Source of the DNA: Argyresthia goedartella
Lineage: Eukaryota; Arthropoda; Insecta; Lepidoptera; Argyresthiidae
Direction of reading: 5' to 3'
NCBI GenBank assembly: GCA_949825045.1
Contig: OX463809.1
Span: 523,501-587,500 of the forward strand
DNA: 64,000 nucleotides
This document shows, piece after piece, positions 33,033 to 45,404 of the stretch (its first letter is position 1; every line of letters starts with the position of its first letter). A model generated the notes under the pieces. It was not told the origin of the DNA, did no database searches, and worked only from the letters and a program-made list of their open reading frames with translations. A program made the position numbers and the translations under genes.

Positions 33033-33101
33033 TGTTATGAATTAAAATGAGTGGAGCTCAGAATGACCGACTTATCGCTACCGCATGTGCGGACTTCCAT
33101 A

Positions 33102-33907
33102 CACATTGAATTAGTCTCTGATCTAACAACGGAAGCCTTCCTCGCCTGCTTTAAGCGATTTATCGCACGAAGGAACCTGCCCAGCGATGTCTATTGTGAT
33201 AACGGTTCGACTTTCAAGGGGGCAAGGAATCAATTAGGTGAGCTGTATCGTTTCCACGCCTCTCAGAGCCACCAAGATCAAGTACAGGTCTACGCCTCAC
33301 AACGAGGTATCGATTTTCATTTTATACCTGTTATAGTCCGATTTTCGATGGGCTCTGGGAGAGCGGCGTGAAAAGTATGAAACACCATTTAAAGAGGGTT
33401 GTAGGAAATGCTTTACTTACATATAAGCAATTGAACACAGTTGTAACTGAAATTGAAGGTGTATTAAATTCACGCCCACTCACAGCTGTAACGTCAGACC
33501 CTAACGATTTTACTTTTTTATCACCTAGTCACTTCCTCACAGGTGCGCCTCTCAATACTTTCCCAGAGCGCGACCTAGGCTCTAAGACTAGTTGACTTAA
33601 TTTTTGGTATATTATTACTAACATGACAAATGTGTTCTGGAAGTTCTGGAGTGGACACTATCTTACTTTACTTCAAAACAGGCCAAAGTGGCGCTCTGCC
33701 TTGCCTAACGTCTCAATAGGTAGTTTAATTATTTTATGTAATCACAATACACCTCCTTTGCAATGGCCTATGGCTCGTATAACTAATCTCTTTCCAGGAA
33801 AAGACGGAAAAGTCCGCGCAGTAGAAGTTAAGACTGCTAACGGTCACATACATAACAGGTCCATTGCAAAGATATGTGTATTGCCAATAGATGTAAGTAG
33901 TAGTTAG
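33102..33907 (+). pseudogene. BEL2 pol, integrase C-terminal half, copy 1
   Basis: Continues the BEL2 integrase after LINE-C. 33102-33325 has HIELVSDLTTEAF and YCDNGSTFKGARN, with the second catalytic D. A frame fault near 33330-33345 disturbs the region before LWESGVKSMK, which carries the catalytic E. 33368-33592 has VLNSRPLTAVTSDPNDF and ends in a stop; 33623-33907 has PLQWPMARITNLFPGKDG and the pol end. The same faults occur in copy 2, so this gene was dead before the unit was duplicated. Confidence 0.85.
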
Positions 33908-33966
33908 GTAGTATAAAAATGCTTGGTTCATGAGAGAAATATACTTCATGTTATGTCTTATAATGA

Positions 33967-34902
33967 TGTTGCAGTTGAAAGGTATTTTTCCTTTAATTTA
34001 GGTATTTTTATAAATATTTTAGTTTATATTCCAAGTAAAAATTAACTCATTTTTGTATGTACACCTCATTCTAGGTATAATTTTGTATGCATAAGTACCT
34101 TAATTTCAAGTAATACTTTGCATTACTCTAAGAGGTTTAGAGATATTTTTGTTTTTCTTCTTGACTTTATAATTTGAGATTAATCATTTACTTAAAAGCA
34201 AGATACTTACTTTCATTAATTAGGTAGGTAAAAATAATAGGTATTCATACTTGTCTTTGTAATAATAATATATAAAATTTGCTGTTTAGATTTTTTGTTT
34301 TCAAATTTCTTGGGGCAAACTGCTCATCATAATTTTATAAGCATTAAGTAAGTACTGGTATACACTAGTCTACATAATACTCTATAGAAAAAAAAAATGT
34401 ATAAGGTACTTTGTTTCATGTAATTTTCTATGTGTATTCGAGGTATGTTTTATGTAAAGTAGGGAAATTAAAAGACGTTTTAGGTAACTAACTAAGATGT
34501 AATAATTAGAAATCATTTTATAAATAACTTACCTAAAGCTGCTTAAAATTAAAATGTTCTAAAACTTAAATAATTTTCAAATTTATTGTTGTATAATGTT
34601 GCAAGTAGTTCATTACAATATTAGAGTTCAGTCGTAGTATTGTCAACTACTTAGTATTTTTTCTTTGCACCTAGTTTATTTTAAACTTGGGTTTTTGATT
34701 TGTTTGCTTTTTGAGGCGGCAGCTTATATAGGAAACATAAAAATTGTATTGGCAACACTGCCAATTTCTGGTAGTAAGTACGTACGTTCTCATAGATCTT
34801 ACCGGCGGTTCGTAATTGTGATATATTTGTAAAAGTGTTCAAATTATCCAATAAACTGTACTTTACAGTGATATATTTGTGCAGTATCATTTGCCATCCA
34901 CA
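33967..34902 (+). repeat. Probable BEL2 3' LTR, copy 1
   Basis: 936 bp of AT-rich non-coding sequence after pol, starting TGTTGCAG and ending CCATCCACA, with a poly(A) signal caataaact near its end. Copy 2 has the same 936-bp interval (51745-52680). There is no matching 5' LTR in the window to prove it, since the BEL2 5' half is missing. Confidence 0.5.
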
Positions 34903-34910
34903 TAATTATA

Positions 34911-36211
34911 TAGGCACCCTTGGGCTACAGTTCTCTCTTCATAAACTCTAATTTTCTTATGGTGTGTGCGCCACGTACCCATAAAACATATCTGGACCAA
35001 ATACACACCATGCAAATCAAACTTCTTAAAATGATTGTCCCACCTAATATCAGATACGAATATTCAGGTAACTCATCTAAACTATTCCATTACTGTAATA
35101 CACTCCCTATTCACACCAAATTTCATTATACATTACTGAAAGAGGAGTTCTTCAACAATACCCTACAGCACAGAATAGATCCCCGTAGGTACGCGTCGTG
35201 CGGCCCAAGGTAAACTAACCACTACACGCGCAAATAATTTCTACGGTACTCGGACGCGCGCCTACTGCATTCCGCGACTAATAAACAAACTACCCACTGA
35301 CATAAGAAACACTATATCTCCGCTAAACATAAAAGCGAAACATAAAAATACTTTTCCTCCCTTTCCTATCCCTAACCAATACCTAAGTTGTGTAACCATG
35401 AAAAATACATACCTGATATGTTTTTAATTTATTTTTAAAATTTTGTGTGTACTTACATAAACAAAAACAAGATGTGTTAAACATTGTACATATATTTTAG
35501 CGTAATAAGGATCCAGATACACACCTATATGGTTTCCGTGGACCTATTGTCAGATGTAAAGAACCCCGCACGGAATGTCCGGAAAAATCCCTTCGGTCGA
35601 TTTTGCTGAAATTTTGTGAAAAGATAGCCTCTAATACTCTAATTAACTGTGCGAAGATGCAACCTTAATTAATAACCAGATTCCAAAATTTAACGATTTT
35701 AAGTTTAACTAAAAATGAAGTAAGTATATATGACGCTAATAGGCACAAATGCACAAATATAGCGTTGTAAATAAAATTTGATATAAGCTAATTATAAGTT
35801 GTACAGTAACATCGTAATATAAGATAGCTTGAACCTTCGAATATTTTTTTTACCCGATATTGCCACGAATATATTTAGATATATAGAAATATATTTACAC
35901 GTTAGATAATTATAATAATAAACCGTCATATTATTACTACTATGAATTAATTTTATCTTAAATCAACCTCAGGAAAAAGGTAGTAAGTGCATATTAGCGT
36001 CATATATACTTACTTCATTTTTAGTTAAACTTAAAATCGTTATGTTTTGAAATCTGGTCATTAATTAAGGTTGCATCTTCGCATAGTTAATTAGAGTATT
36101 AGAGGCCATCTTTTCCCAAAATTTCAGCAAAATCGACCGAACGGATTTTTCCGAACATTCCGTGCGGGGTTCTTTATAATTTCTGCTTATAATAAACGAA
36201 TAAAAAAAAAA
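34911..36211 (+). mobile_element. LINE-E: 5'-truncated LINE, copy 1/2 boundary
   Basis: The frame 34920-35213 (KTYLDQIHTMQIKLLKMIVP, YCNTLPIHTKFHYTLLKEE) matches the C-terminal end of LINE-D ORF2. After a frame fault the homology continues (YGTRTRAYCIPRLINKLP) to about 35400. The 3' UTR follows, is interrupted by the MITE at 35559-36174, and ends aataaacgaat plus an A run at 36211. Only the last part of ORF2 is present. Confidence 0.7.
35559..36174. mobile_element. MITE with long terminal inverted repeats, copy 2
   Basis: Same 616-bp element, same TA flanks (35557-35558 and 36175-36176), as at 152-767. Part of the duplicated unit, not an independent insertion. Confidence 0.8.
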
Positions 36212-36760
36212 TCACGATTTTTGTTGGAATCCTAACTTTTTAATTTCTGAATTTGAATAATTTTGTGCTTTAAAAATATTTTATGAAAAATCAATCACTT
36301 TTGCCTTTTTATTTATGATGTAAATGGAGGCATGTGCAGAGTATGAAGAAATTTAGTAACTAATAGCATTTTAATAAAGAGGTAATGTTTGGGAGTTGGA
36401 AAAATGGGTATTGCAGAAACCGCCGAAATATACCAATTTTCGACTTACGCTTGAAGCTTCGAAAAAAAAAAGTTGAAATTTGTTGGGAATTTTAAGTACT
36501 TTAATATCTATGAGAAGCATTTCGAAAAGTTGATAATTTCCGAGTTTTAAGCTAAATACTGGCAAAAACCAAGATTTATAATTTTTATAATTTTTTATCG
36601 ATGTTGCCTTGTTTGTTTGAGCTAACCATTGCACGACCCCAAAAAACATAAAACTGGAAAAAATCAGAACTAACCAAAAACTTTCCCGCCAAGGGCCCTT
36701 TGAATGAGAAATTGACTGAATTACCATGAGTTAAGTCCCGGCTGCGTCATCTAAAAAGTA
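36212..36760. other. Unassigned AT-rich stretch, copy 2
   Basis: Equivalent of 806-1353; no gene or element recognised. Confidence 0.4.
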
Positions 36761-37404
36761 GGTGGGCTTTTCAGAATTTCGAACCGCTCAAAAAGCCAGA
36801 GCACTACACGGCGAGTTTCAGCGCTCACATTGAAGATTCATCCTCTGAATAGCCCGGGGGGAACAAATAAATGTGAAATGACAAAAACAAAGTTTGTATG
36901 TTTGTTGCTGGTCAAAAATAAATGCCAAAGAAGCAAAGGAAACGGGTCTGTAAAACTACATGGGATTGGCTCGCTCCGCTTCACTCGGCTCCAGGTAGTA
37001 CATAAAGTTGCGACCTAACATAACCTTACTTTAGATAGATAGAAAGTGAAATATAGCAACCAGTTTGGCTCTAACTTCTAGTATTAACTAGATTGGGATA
37101 GGGTAGAAAACAACAAATGACATGTATTTTTGAAAACTTGAAACTTGATCTAGAAGAAGTATAAATTTTGAATTTCTATAATTAGGAAATATATAGGCGC
37201 GTTGTATCGTTGTAGCGCTCCGGTTTTATTTATTTAAAAGCTTATTTGCCAAAAGCCAGAGGTACAAAACGCCACACTGTACCCTACGGGATATTCAGAT
37301 GATGAATTGTTAATGTGAGCGTTGGAAACCCCGTGTGGTACAACGCTGCATCGCGCTGTAGCGCTCTGGCTTTTCGGGCGGTTCGAAATTCTGAAAAGCC
37401 CGCG
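36761..37404. repeat. Foldback inverted repeat, copy 2
   Basis: Arms 36761-36813 and 37352-37404, equivalent to 1354-1406 and 1949-2001. Confidence 0.5.
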
Positions 37405-37844
37405 GGTTACAAAGCGGCCCAGCGTCGTACACCACGGGCTTTTCAGAAGACGCGTCCCGGTTACTATCGCTATGTGGTAGTGGTCGTAAAAACCCCTCCT
37501 TCAACCCGCACTGAGCCAGCATGGAGAAGTATGGCTTAATCTTACACGTATCCGGGTAGAGGCCTGTGTCCCTCGGAGGGGACATTATTGGGCTACATTT
37601 ATAATTTGAATGGAGTCAGGATATGTCAAGAGATACGGAATCGAGCTAATCCTCCAAAACATTTGAGCGAGTAATTTTGATTTCAAGACAAATTGCATCA
37701 CGCTCGCCCCCAACAGTGCCACAACTGACCCAGAGCTCTAATTTGGAATCACTGGCGTGACATAATATATCGCATGATGCCCACGTGACATTCGACTTAC
37801 AAGTCGCATGACATCGATTTTATGTATTTTTAATCCTTCGTCAT

Positions 37845-38466
37845 CGGTGTTGCCGACTTGAAACATACCGCCCGTTCAGTCAAGTCGTTTCTTAACAGTC
37901 AGTCAATATCGGTGCTAGGTTGGCCAGCAAATAGCCCGGACCTCAACCCAATTGAGCAGCTTTGGCACGAAATCAAGAAAAAAGTTGCTACTTATCGTAC
38001 AACTTTAGATGAACTTAATGAAGCTTTTTGTGAGGCATGGGAAAACATTCCTGTTGAAACATGTCAGTCGGTGTCCAGCGGTAATTACTAACAAAGGTTT
38101 TGCTACTGGGCACTGATTTTACACGTAATAAAATGGAGCTGCTAAAAATATTATAATACTATAGATTATTAGTTTTGTTTAAGTCTATTTTTCACTATTA
38201 GTTTTGTTTAAGTCTAATTTACTGTCCTTAATTAAATGTCAGCTACACAATTTTACATTATAATTTAATACATGATTAACCTTTGATATTAAATACTTTT
38301 TTCTATTTAATTAATCTTTTATTTACAGCCATTTATAGCATAATAATCGGACCAAATTATGCAAACAATAGGTGCTGAGAAATCAATAAGGTTTTATAAT
38401 TATGTGTACATAACCGGTTATAGTTCTTCACTATCTTGAATGTCCCTAATTAGTTGACCACGACTG
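37845..38466 (+). pseudogene. Tc1/mariner transposase remnant, copy 2
   Basis: Equivalent of 2430-3049. The open frame 37858-38091 keeps GWPANSPDLNPIEQLW. It is one codon shorter than copy 1 (YRTTLDEL against YRTTTLDEL). The terminal repeat ends at 38466 followed by TA. Confidence 0.72.
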
Positions 38467-38688
38467 TATACTTAGCAATCGTCATTTTTTGCCACTTCTC
38501 TTCATTGGACCACTGTGGGAGAAGAAGGGCGTAGAAACTCTCACAGATTAATTTTTAGATCACTTTAAAAAAAATCTTGTGCTCAACTAATACTAATATT
38601 GTAATTTGAATTATCACAATTAATAAGCAGGAATAAATAATTACAAAATTATTAACAGCAAGGTCTGTGTTGAGCCAGATAAACCCCA

Positions 38689-38952
38689 TATCGACGACCC
38701 GAATGGCTGAGTCGGCAGTGTCCCTGCCTACGAATCCTATGGTCCCGGGTTCGAGTCCCGGTGGGGGAAAATATTTGTTTGATGTGAACGGATGTTTGTA
38801 CCCTAGTCATGGTTGTTTATCTATCTAAGTATAATATTTATCTATATAAGTATGTGTATCGTTGTCTAGTACCCAAGATACAGGGAATCCTAGTTTGGGG
38901 CTAGATCAATATGGGTAAATAGTGTCCAAGGTGTTATTATTATTATTATAAA
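38689..38952 (+). mobile_element. tRNA-derived SINE, copy 2
   Basis: Equivalent of 3268-3537, with tggctgagtcgg and the B box ggttcgagtcc, and a (TTA)n tail. Confidence 0.6.
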
Positions 38953-38974
38953 GTCCCGTCATTTAAGTCATCTT

Positions 38975-41650
38975 GAACATTGGATATTCCCTTTTTTGAC
39001 TTGGACTTTGTCGCTTTAACGTGCTTTTTAAATTACTCAAATGGCAGTATCAAGATCTCCAGAGGTATGTTGTTGTAGAAGAGAGTGCACTGACCCTTGA
39101 AAGAATTGCTTACCATCGCGAGTCTAAACCGGGGCGCAGGACAAGTGCCCAAGCTCGAACAACAAAAACCCCAGGTCTTGCAGGTTTATATGAATGTGAC
39201 GTCGCTGTATCTGGTTCGCGTCGCGTATTATGTAAATGGGTTCCACACCTGTGAGCAATACTCCAAGTTTGTTCTGACTAACGTGTTAGAGAGCAGTATT
39301 TTAGTACTAGCCTTTCTAAAAGGCTTGGCGGCTCTAACCAGAAACCCCAACATTTTGGATGCTTTCTTACTAATGTTTTCAATGTGAGGAATGAAGCTAA
39401 GTTTGCTGTCTATAAGAACACCAAGGTCGCGTATTATGTTAACTCGTTGAAGGTTCGCACCATTGATAGTATAACTCGTGGAGAGATGCTTGATATTACG
39501 TGTAAAAGAAATACTGAAGCACTTATTTGAATTTAGCTCCATTTTGTGGTATTCACACCATTGACAAAGTCTGTCGATGTCAAGTTGCAAATTAAGTGCA
39601 TCTCCCTCTTCAGAAATGGGAAGGATTATTTTTAGGTCATCCGCAAACATATATGCCTCGGCATATTTGAAGCAGTCAACATTGTCGTTTATGTGTACCA
39701 CAAACAGCAGAGGACCAAGATGGGAGCCTTGTGGGACTCCTGAGGTTGCATTGAAAGGAGCGGACTGCTGACCGTTGACTACTACGTAGGACGTACGATC
39801 GATTAAGTAAGATCAAATCCACTCCAACAGAGGATTGAGAACGCCGTGTCGTTTGAGTTTCCTTACAAGAGTGTCAAAGTCTACCTTATCAAAAGCTTTG
39901 CTAAAGTCCGTATATACTTCATCCACTTGTACCCGCCTATCCACAAAACTAATGAGGTGATCGGTGTATGCTATGAGGTTAGAATTCGTAGATCTGCCTT
40001 TGAGGAAGCCGTGATGTCTGTCAGACAGTTGGTGAGACACTTGATTCAGCAGGTGTGGATATACAAGAGTCTCGAACACTTTTGCGAAAATAGGAAGAAT
40101 TGTGATGGGTCTGTACTGCTTGATGTCCTTTGTGATACCCTCCTTGGGTATGGGCACTATCTTACCCATTTTCCACTTATTGGGAAAGACCCCTGAGCTT
40201 AGTGAGTGATTGTATATTAAAGTGAGCGGCCAGGATAAAATATCTGCGCAGTGTTTTACAAAAGAAGATGGCAGATCATCAGAGCCAGGTTCCTTGGTAG
40301 GGTCAAGTTTTCGTAACTTGTCTCGAGCTGCAAGCTCGTTGACAATCATAGATGACAATGAGGTGCACCCCATGGAATCAATGTCGTCATTTTGTGCGGA
40401 GTCTAGACTTTGGTATACTGAGCTATTAGAGTATATGGAGGCGAAGTTCTAAGCAAAGAGATCGCTTATGTCCTTGCTATTATTTCCTGTTTCGGCGTCT
40501 AATTTCATGATGGAGGGAAATTCGCTCTTGTTATTCCTCCTCTGTTTTATGTATGACCAGAAATATTTTGGATTATCTTTGATGCTTTATTCGACTTTTT
40601 TAACATAAAAGTTATAACAGTCAGTAATAACCAGATCGCATCTTTTTCTTAGCATTTCAAATGTTATTTTGTCCAAAGGGTTGTGGATTTTTTTTACTTT
40701 CAGCCTTATTTTATTCTTTTCTTTCAATAAGCTTTTTATACTTGGCGTGAACCACGGCGGATAGTTAGAAGTTCGACTTTTCGTGAGGGGTACATATTTC
40801 TTTATTACGATGTTTAACTTTTCATAAAGTTTTTCTAACATTTCATTTACACAGGAGCAATCATCGAAAATGTTCACCCAGTTGACCGTTCCCAAATCGT
40901 CTATAATTTTAGTATAGTCTGCCTTATGGAAATTAAGCCGAGGTGTCGTGTCTGTCGGTAAAGTAGTATCGCTTAATAACCCTTATGTAAACTCTAATGG
41001 TGGGTGGTGAGGATCCACCACGCTGAGACCCTCCGGGTAGTGTGAAACTTTTATTTTATTGAAGTTAGATAGTATCAGATCCAGGATCCTGCCATTCGTG
41101 TTTTTTACTATATTAAGCTGGTCAAGGCTATGCAAGGACATGAATTCTGAAAGTGTGTTGAATAGGACACCATTTCCCACCGGAGACTGGCGCTCTGGCT
41201 TATCTGGAGTAGGTTGCCATTGTACTTCCTTTAGATTGAAGTCGCCCAGTATCACTACTTCTGAGAGGTCCATTCTTTGTGTGAGTACATAGTTAGCATG
41301 CTCAATAAACTCTTCAAAGTCGCTTTGTTTTAATGGCGATGGGATATATGCTGCACAAATGCCTACCTTTTTTATTTGTTTTTTAAATCTGTATTCGAAC
41401 GAGATCCAAAGGGCTTCAAAGTTACTGCTGTTATGATACAAAATTATGTCTGACTTAATTTTATTTTTTATCGCAATCAATACACCACCTCCGCTCAACT
41501 TTGCACCAGGACGGTTAAGGTTCCTGTCGCATCTGTAGAGCGTATATCTATCATCAAAAAGTTCACGATCGTAAACATTATTTTGAATCCAGGTTTCGGT
41601 TATTACGATAATATCAAAGGAACACATTACTAACAAACTCGTGTGTTTTC
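38975..41650 (-). pseudogene. LINE-A ORF2, copy 2
   Basis: Best preserved N-terminus of the three LINE-A copies. The endonuclease frame 40983-41636 includes VITETWIQNN, SGGGVLIAIKN and GDFN. The linker 40587-40895 has YPPWFTPSIKSLL. The RT lies in two frames (39813-40373 and 39228-39701) with FSKAFDKVD, a catalytic FADD and, unlike copies 1 and 3, the sequence after RDLGVLIDSKLSFIPHIENI. The 206 bp lost elsewhere (between the gtcgcgtattatgt repeats at 39220 and 39426) are present here. The gene is still broken by frameshifts. Confidence 0.82.
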
Positions 41651-41655
41651 GTATT
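41651..41655. other. Empty BEL1 insertion site
   Basis: Single gtatt with LINE-A sequence continuous on both sides, equivalent to 6041-6045 and 16250-16254 in copy 1 and to 56722-56726 in copy 3. Shows that BEL1 inserted after the unit existed. Confidence 0.88.
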
Positions 41656-41750
41656 TAAACCTCTAACATTCTGATAGATGCAACTAAATTCAAGCTCTTT
41701 TAAATTAAAAATATGGAGTTCACAGCTTATATCAAACAGGCATCACCACG

Positions 41751-41936
41751 TTACAGCATAAATTTTTCAATAGAGTCTTTGTCCTTAATCCACACTATTT
41801 TCGAAGTAGTTGTCTTTCTCACCAAGACGCGACCCTTACTGATCCAGACAAACTTGTAGTCAGATGCTTTAGCTTTCAGTCTGGCTAAAATGTGTAGTTC
41901 GCGGTTTGTAGGGGAAAGATGCTCTGAGACATACAC
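41751..41936 (-). pseudogene. LINE-A ORF1 C-terminal end, copy 2
   Basis: 61 codons as in copy 1 (16350-16535), with one R to K change in ISKGRVLVRK. LINE-A is 5'-truncated just to the right, near 42000. Confidence 0.65.
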
Positions 41937-42310
41937 ACCATTTTTGTCTCCTGCTATGCCAATGCCGGAGACAAAAATGCAGACATATGCCTGCTATGCT
42001 ATGCTATGTCTAGTATAATAATAATAATAATCGTTTATTCTTGAAAATTTTACAACATAAATCTTGTTATTACATTAGGTAAGGAACAAGGGATGATCAC
42101 TACTCCCTAAAATAGGGCGAACCCTGTGGTATAGTTTAAGTAGTAGCACTTCCCTCCAGTAAGTGACACTTAACAATTTTACAAAATGAACAGAGTAAAA
42201 AGAACAGTTTTCTAGCAGTAAATAGTTAAGTGATTAAATGTATACAGGTAGTATGTTTGTTATCTAGACATCGTGATTACTAACTTATTTAGAAAAATAT
42301 AATAAAATGT

Positions 42311-42311
42311 A

Positions 42312-42380
<69 letters not shown>

Positions 42381-42399
42381 CATGTGTATGTGTGTGTGT

Positions 42400-42451
<52 letters not shown>

Positions 42452-42487
42452 GTGTGTGTGTGTATGAGTGAGGGTGTGTGTGTGAGA
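42311..42487. repeat. GT microsatellite, copy 2
   Basis: Long, purer (GT)n than copy 1; first about 65 bases uninterrupted. Confidence 0.95.
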
Positions 42488-42698
42488 GAGTCGTATGAGT
42501 ATGTCCATATTTAAAAAATAATATTTGGAATTACCAGTATTACTTTATTACGTATGTGCTTAATAATATGAGTTTTATTAGGATAAAATAGTTACGCATT
42601 TTTCAGTATCTTCATATGATTGGGATCTAAGCCATTGGTATATTGTTTTTTTTGTTTCAAAGTTAGTTTTATTGTAAATTTCGCTTGCTTTACTCAAT

Positions 42699-44115
42699 TT
42701 ATTGTATAAAAAAAGGTCCCAGAAACTTGAAAAACCTTTGCATAAAATTAGTACGAACCTTTATAAGTGGGCATACTTTATCTTTTCGTCTTTTTGAATT
42801 AATTGTGTAGTTATTATAATTACTTGATGAGAGTATATTATGTTGTCTAAGTATAGTGATCTGAATGAATATCTGTCTGACAGTCAGAATATCACAATAA
42901 TTGTAGAGTTCTGATGTAGGGAAAAGGTACGGTTTGAATGTGCAAACCTTCAACACAGCACGCTAGGCTCTTTCGACGCGTAAAAGTGTAGTCTTATGGG
43001 CACCGCCCCAGTTAGAGATACAGTAGCGTATGAGATATTCGGCTAAAGCCACATAGATGCGTTTCATAATGAATGGCTCTGCTACATGTCGAAGATGTTT
43101 AAAAATATATATTAATTTTCTAATCTTAGTGCTGAGACTCTGAATATGGTTTTGAAATTTTAGGTTATTGTCCAGTACTATATTACTTTGCACATAGAAA
43201 TTTTGCACTTTGCAAAATTTCTATAAAATAATTCATAGCATCATTTGGGTCCGGGACTTTATAAATGAAGTCAAAATTTGTTTCTTTTAGGGATTTTGAT
43301 AGCCCCTCTGTGTCCAATACTGAATATGTCGTTGGTGGACACAGCTTTTTCTTTTTAAGTTAAGACATAACAGGACCGCTTTATGGTCTGTTAATGATGA
43401 GTGAATTACTTTTGTGACGGCTTCATTTTTCGTTTTAAGCAACACGTGATCTAAGCATGTGTTACTTTGGTCTCTAGTCACAAAAGTGTGTCCAGGAAGG
43501 AGTCCATAAAAGGCAATTCTATTTAAATAAATATCGGCATCAGAATTATGGTTTTCTAGCTTAATATCTATGTTAAGGTCTCCTGTTAATAATATGTTTG
43601 GAAATGGTGATAGATCTTGTAAATCACTACATAGAGATTCCATAAAATTATCAATTTTTTTATAACTAGGCGAGCGGTAGATAGCAATAACTGCCATGTC
43701 TTTTTCGTGTTTCACTATAAGACAATTTCCTTTCTCAAAATTGGGCTCTTCAATTGTGATTTTCAGGTTATCCTTATAATATATCACCACTCCATCATTT
43801 TGATTTCGATGATTCCGATTTGCGCAATGCTTATAGCCCTGTACCAAGGGTAGAATAGGGGCACAGGATAGCCAACATTCTGTCAAAATAAGAATGTCAA
43901 AATCAACTTTTAGTTCATGTAATAAAACCAAAAATTCATCCATATTTCGGTCTATACTTCTTATATTTTGAGTGATGATTTTTAGATAAGTGTGTGATGT
44001 AGGGACATAATTAACACATTTACTGGTTTCAGTGAGAAATGATTTAGAGACCGATATGTTATCAAGCTCTTTTATGAATTGGACATTATCGAATGTGAAT
44101 AATTAGTGTATTTCG
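42699..44115 (-). pseudogene. LINE-B ORF2, copy 2
   Basis: Endonuclease part 43287-43943 (LTECWLS, GDLNIDI) and RT C-terminal part 42699-43208 only. The palm with YADD is deleted, so this copy cannot encode an RT. Confidence 0.82.
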
Positions 44116-44489
44116 TCTGGTAAGCTTTACAAAATTTAAAAATGATTTACGAGATTTACGTATATACCATTTTAGTTTTAAGTCTGAGTTTTCTTCATAA
44201 TGGGAAAATATTATGGCTATTTCACTTTTAGCCTCTAACTTGTGGAGAGACCTTAATATTTTTGTTGGTTTTAATGAATTAAGATGTGATTGTTGTGTGA
44301 ATTTATGTGAAATTATTGTGTATAAATTTGTTTGATAAGTGTGTGATGAGGGTGTTTGTTTGTTCATTGTTTTGAATCTATTAAAATTTGTATTAAATGT
44401 GAATTTCTTACTTAAGTACAGGAATAGAAGGTTTGTAAAAACAAAAAGTATTAGTCACGCCTTATTTTTCAAGTTGCTTATATCATTCT

Positions 44490-45350
44490 CACTGATAATA
44501 CGGTTGAAAGGCTTCTTTTCACTTTTTTGGAGGTACACTATTCCACGTGAGGTCCAGCAGAAGTTATAATTGTTTTCCTTTGCAAATTCGCGTGCTAAGT
44601 AGAACAAGCGTTGAGTCTTCGGTGTAAGGGTTTCCGAGACGAAAATACCATTTTTTGGTACTTCTATTCACAGATGTGTGGTATTTAATTTATCAGCATT
44701 TGGTTTATTCTTAATAAAAGTTTTAATCGCTGATATCAGGGCTTCTTTTTTTAGTACTGAGCTGAACTCGACAATGATCGGTCTTGCAGAAACTTTTGTG
44801 TTACTTGTTCTATATATATATCCTTTATCTCACTATCACCGATTGGTAGTCTTACTAAATCTGCCAAGTTTTTTAGTACTTTACACAGGTGATTTTTTGA
44901 TTCGTGACTGGTTTCATCGGTGATTTTGGGAATATTTCGCACTTCAACACAGGAAGATCGTGTTTTCCGCTCTAGGAGTTCTATCTTATCCTCCAGAGAG
45001 TTAATATATTGTCGGTCTTTACGTTTTTCCGACTCCAGGACATCAATCCGTTTTATCAGTTCGTCATGTTTCTCAGACATGAATTCTACGCTTTTTGTAA
45101 TGCCGTTATTTTGATTTCTTATAATAGTAATATTCTCTTGAGGTGCATTGAGTCGCGACTCTATGTCATTCGAAAATGATGCGAACATTCCACGCATGTT
45201 GCCTACGAAATCCCGGAATTCATTCGCATTGTCTAATCCGTCGTGCTTTCGTTTAAAACCTCTTGGTATGGCGTTGAAAGAGTCCATTTGTAAGCCTAGA
45301 GTTGACGCTAGATTAGGAGTTGTATAGTATAGTCTGGTATTTGCGCGCAT
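44490..45350 (-). pseudogene. LINE-B ORF1, copy 2
   Basis: Equivalent to 20525-21388: the 199-codon frame 44751-45350 has the basic start, coiled coil and CVEVRNIPKIT, then a frame break and the C-terminal remnant near 44490-44660. Confidence 0.7.
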
Positions 45351-45404
45351 CTCAAGCCTTTTACTTTACTTCCGAAGATGTCGCTCTCCTTATAATTGCC
45401 TCTG

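Larger units (their letters stand above)
22999..33096 (-). mobile_element. LINE-C, nearly full-length, with nested DIRS element
   Basis: Non-LTR retrotransposon in BEL2 integrase, flanked by ccata (22994-22998 and 33097-33101); copy 2 has the empty site near 50875. Removing the DIRS insertion leaves about 4.27 kb with ORF1, ORF2, a short 5' UTR of about 60 bp and a 3' end reading aataaaatatgaatatgaat into the target. Both frames look open, so this was a recent and possibly active copy before the DIRS insertion. Confidence 0.9.
1..35404 (+). repeat. Composite tandem unit, copy 1
   Basis: Head-to-tail copy of a composite TE unit. Position 1 corresponds to 35405 and to 53184, and from each point the same order of modules follows (LINE-E 3' end, MITE, foldback, Tc1, SINE, LINE-A, LINE-B, BEL2, LINE-E). 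Copy 1 is enlarged by BEL1 (about 10.2 kb) and by LINE-C with its nested DIRS element (about 10.1 kb); without them about 15.1 kb remain. The window starts inside the LINE-E 3' UTR, so the true phase of the unit is unknown. The near-identity of the copies is judged by eye. Confidence 0.88.
42014..45385 (-). mobile_element. LINE-B, copy 2 (internally deleted)
   Basis: Same element as 16611-21420, with the tail (TAA)n at 42015-42031 on the left. About 1.46 kb are missing around 43190-43205: the sequence jumps from the RT C-terminal part to the end of the endonuclease through a short filler (ttactttgcacatagaaatt). Confidence 0.8.
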
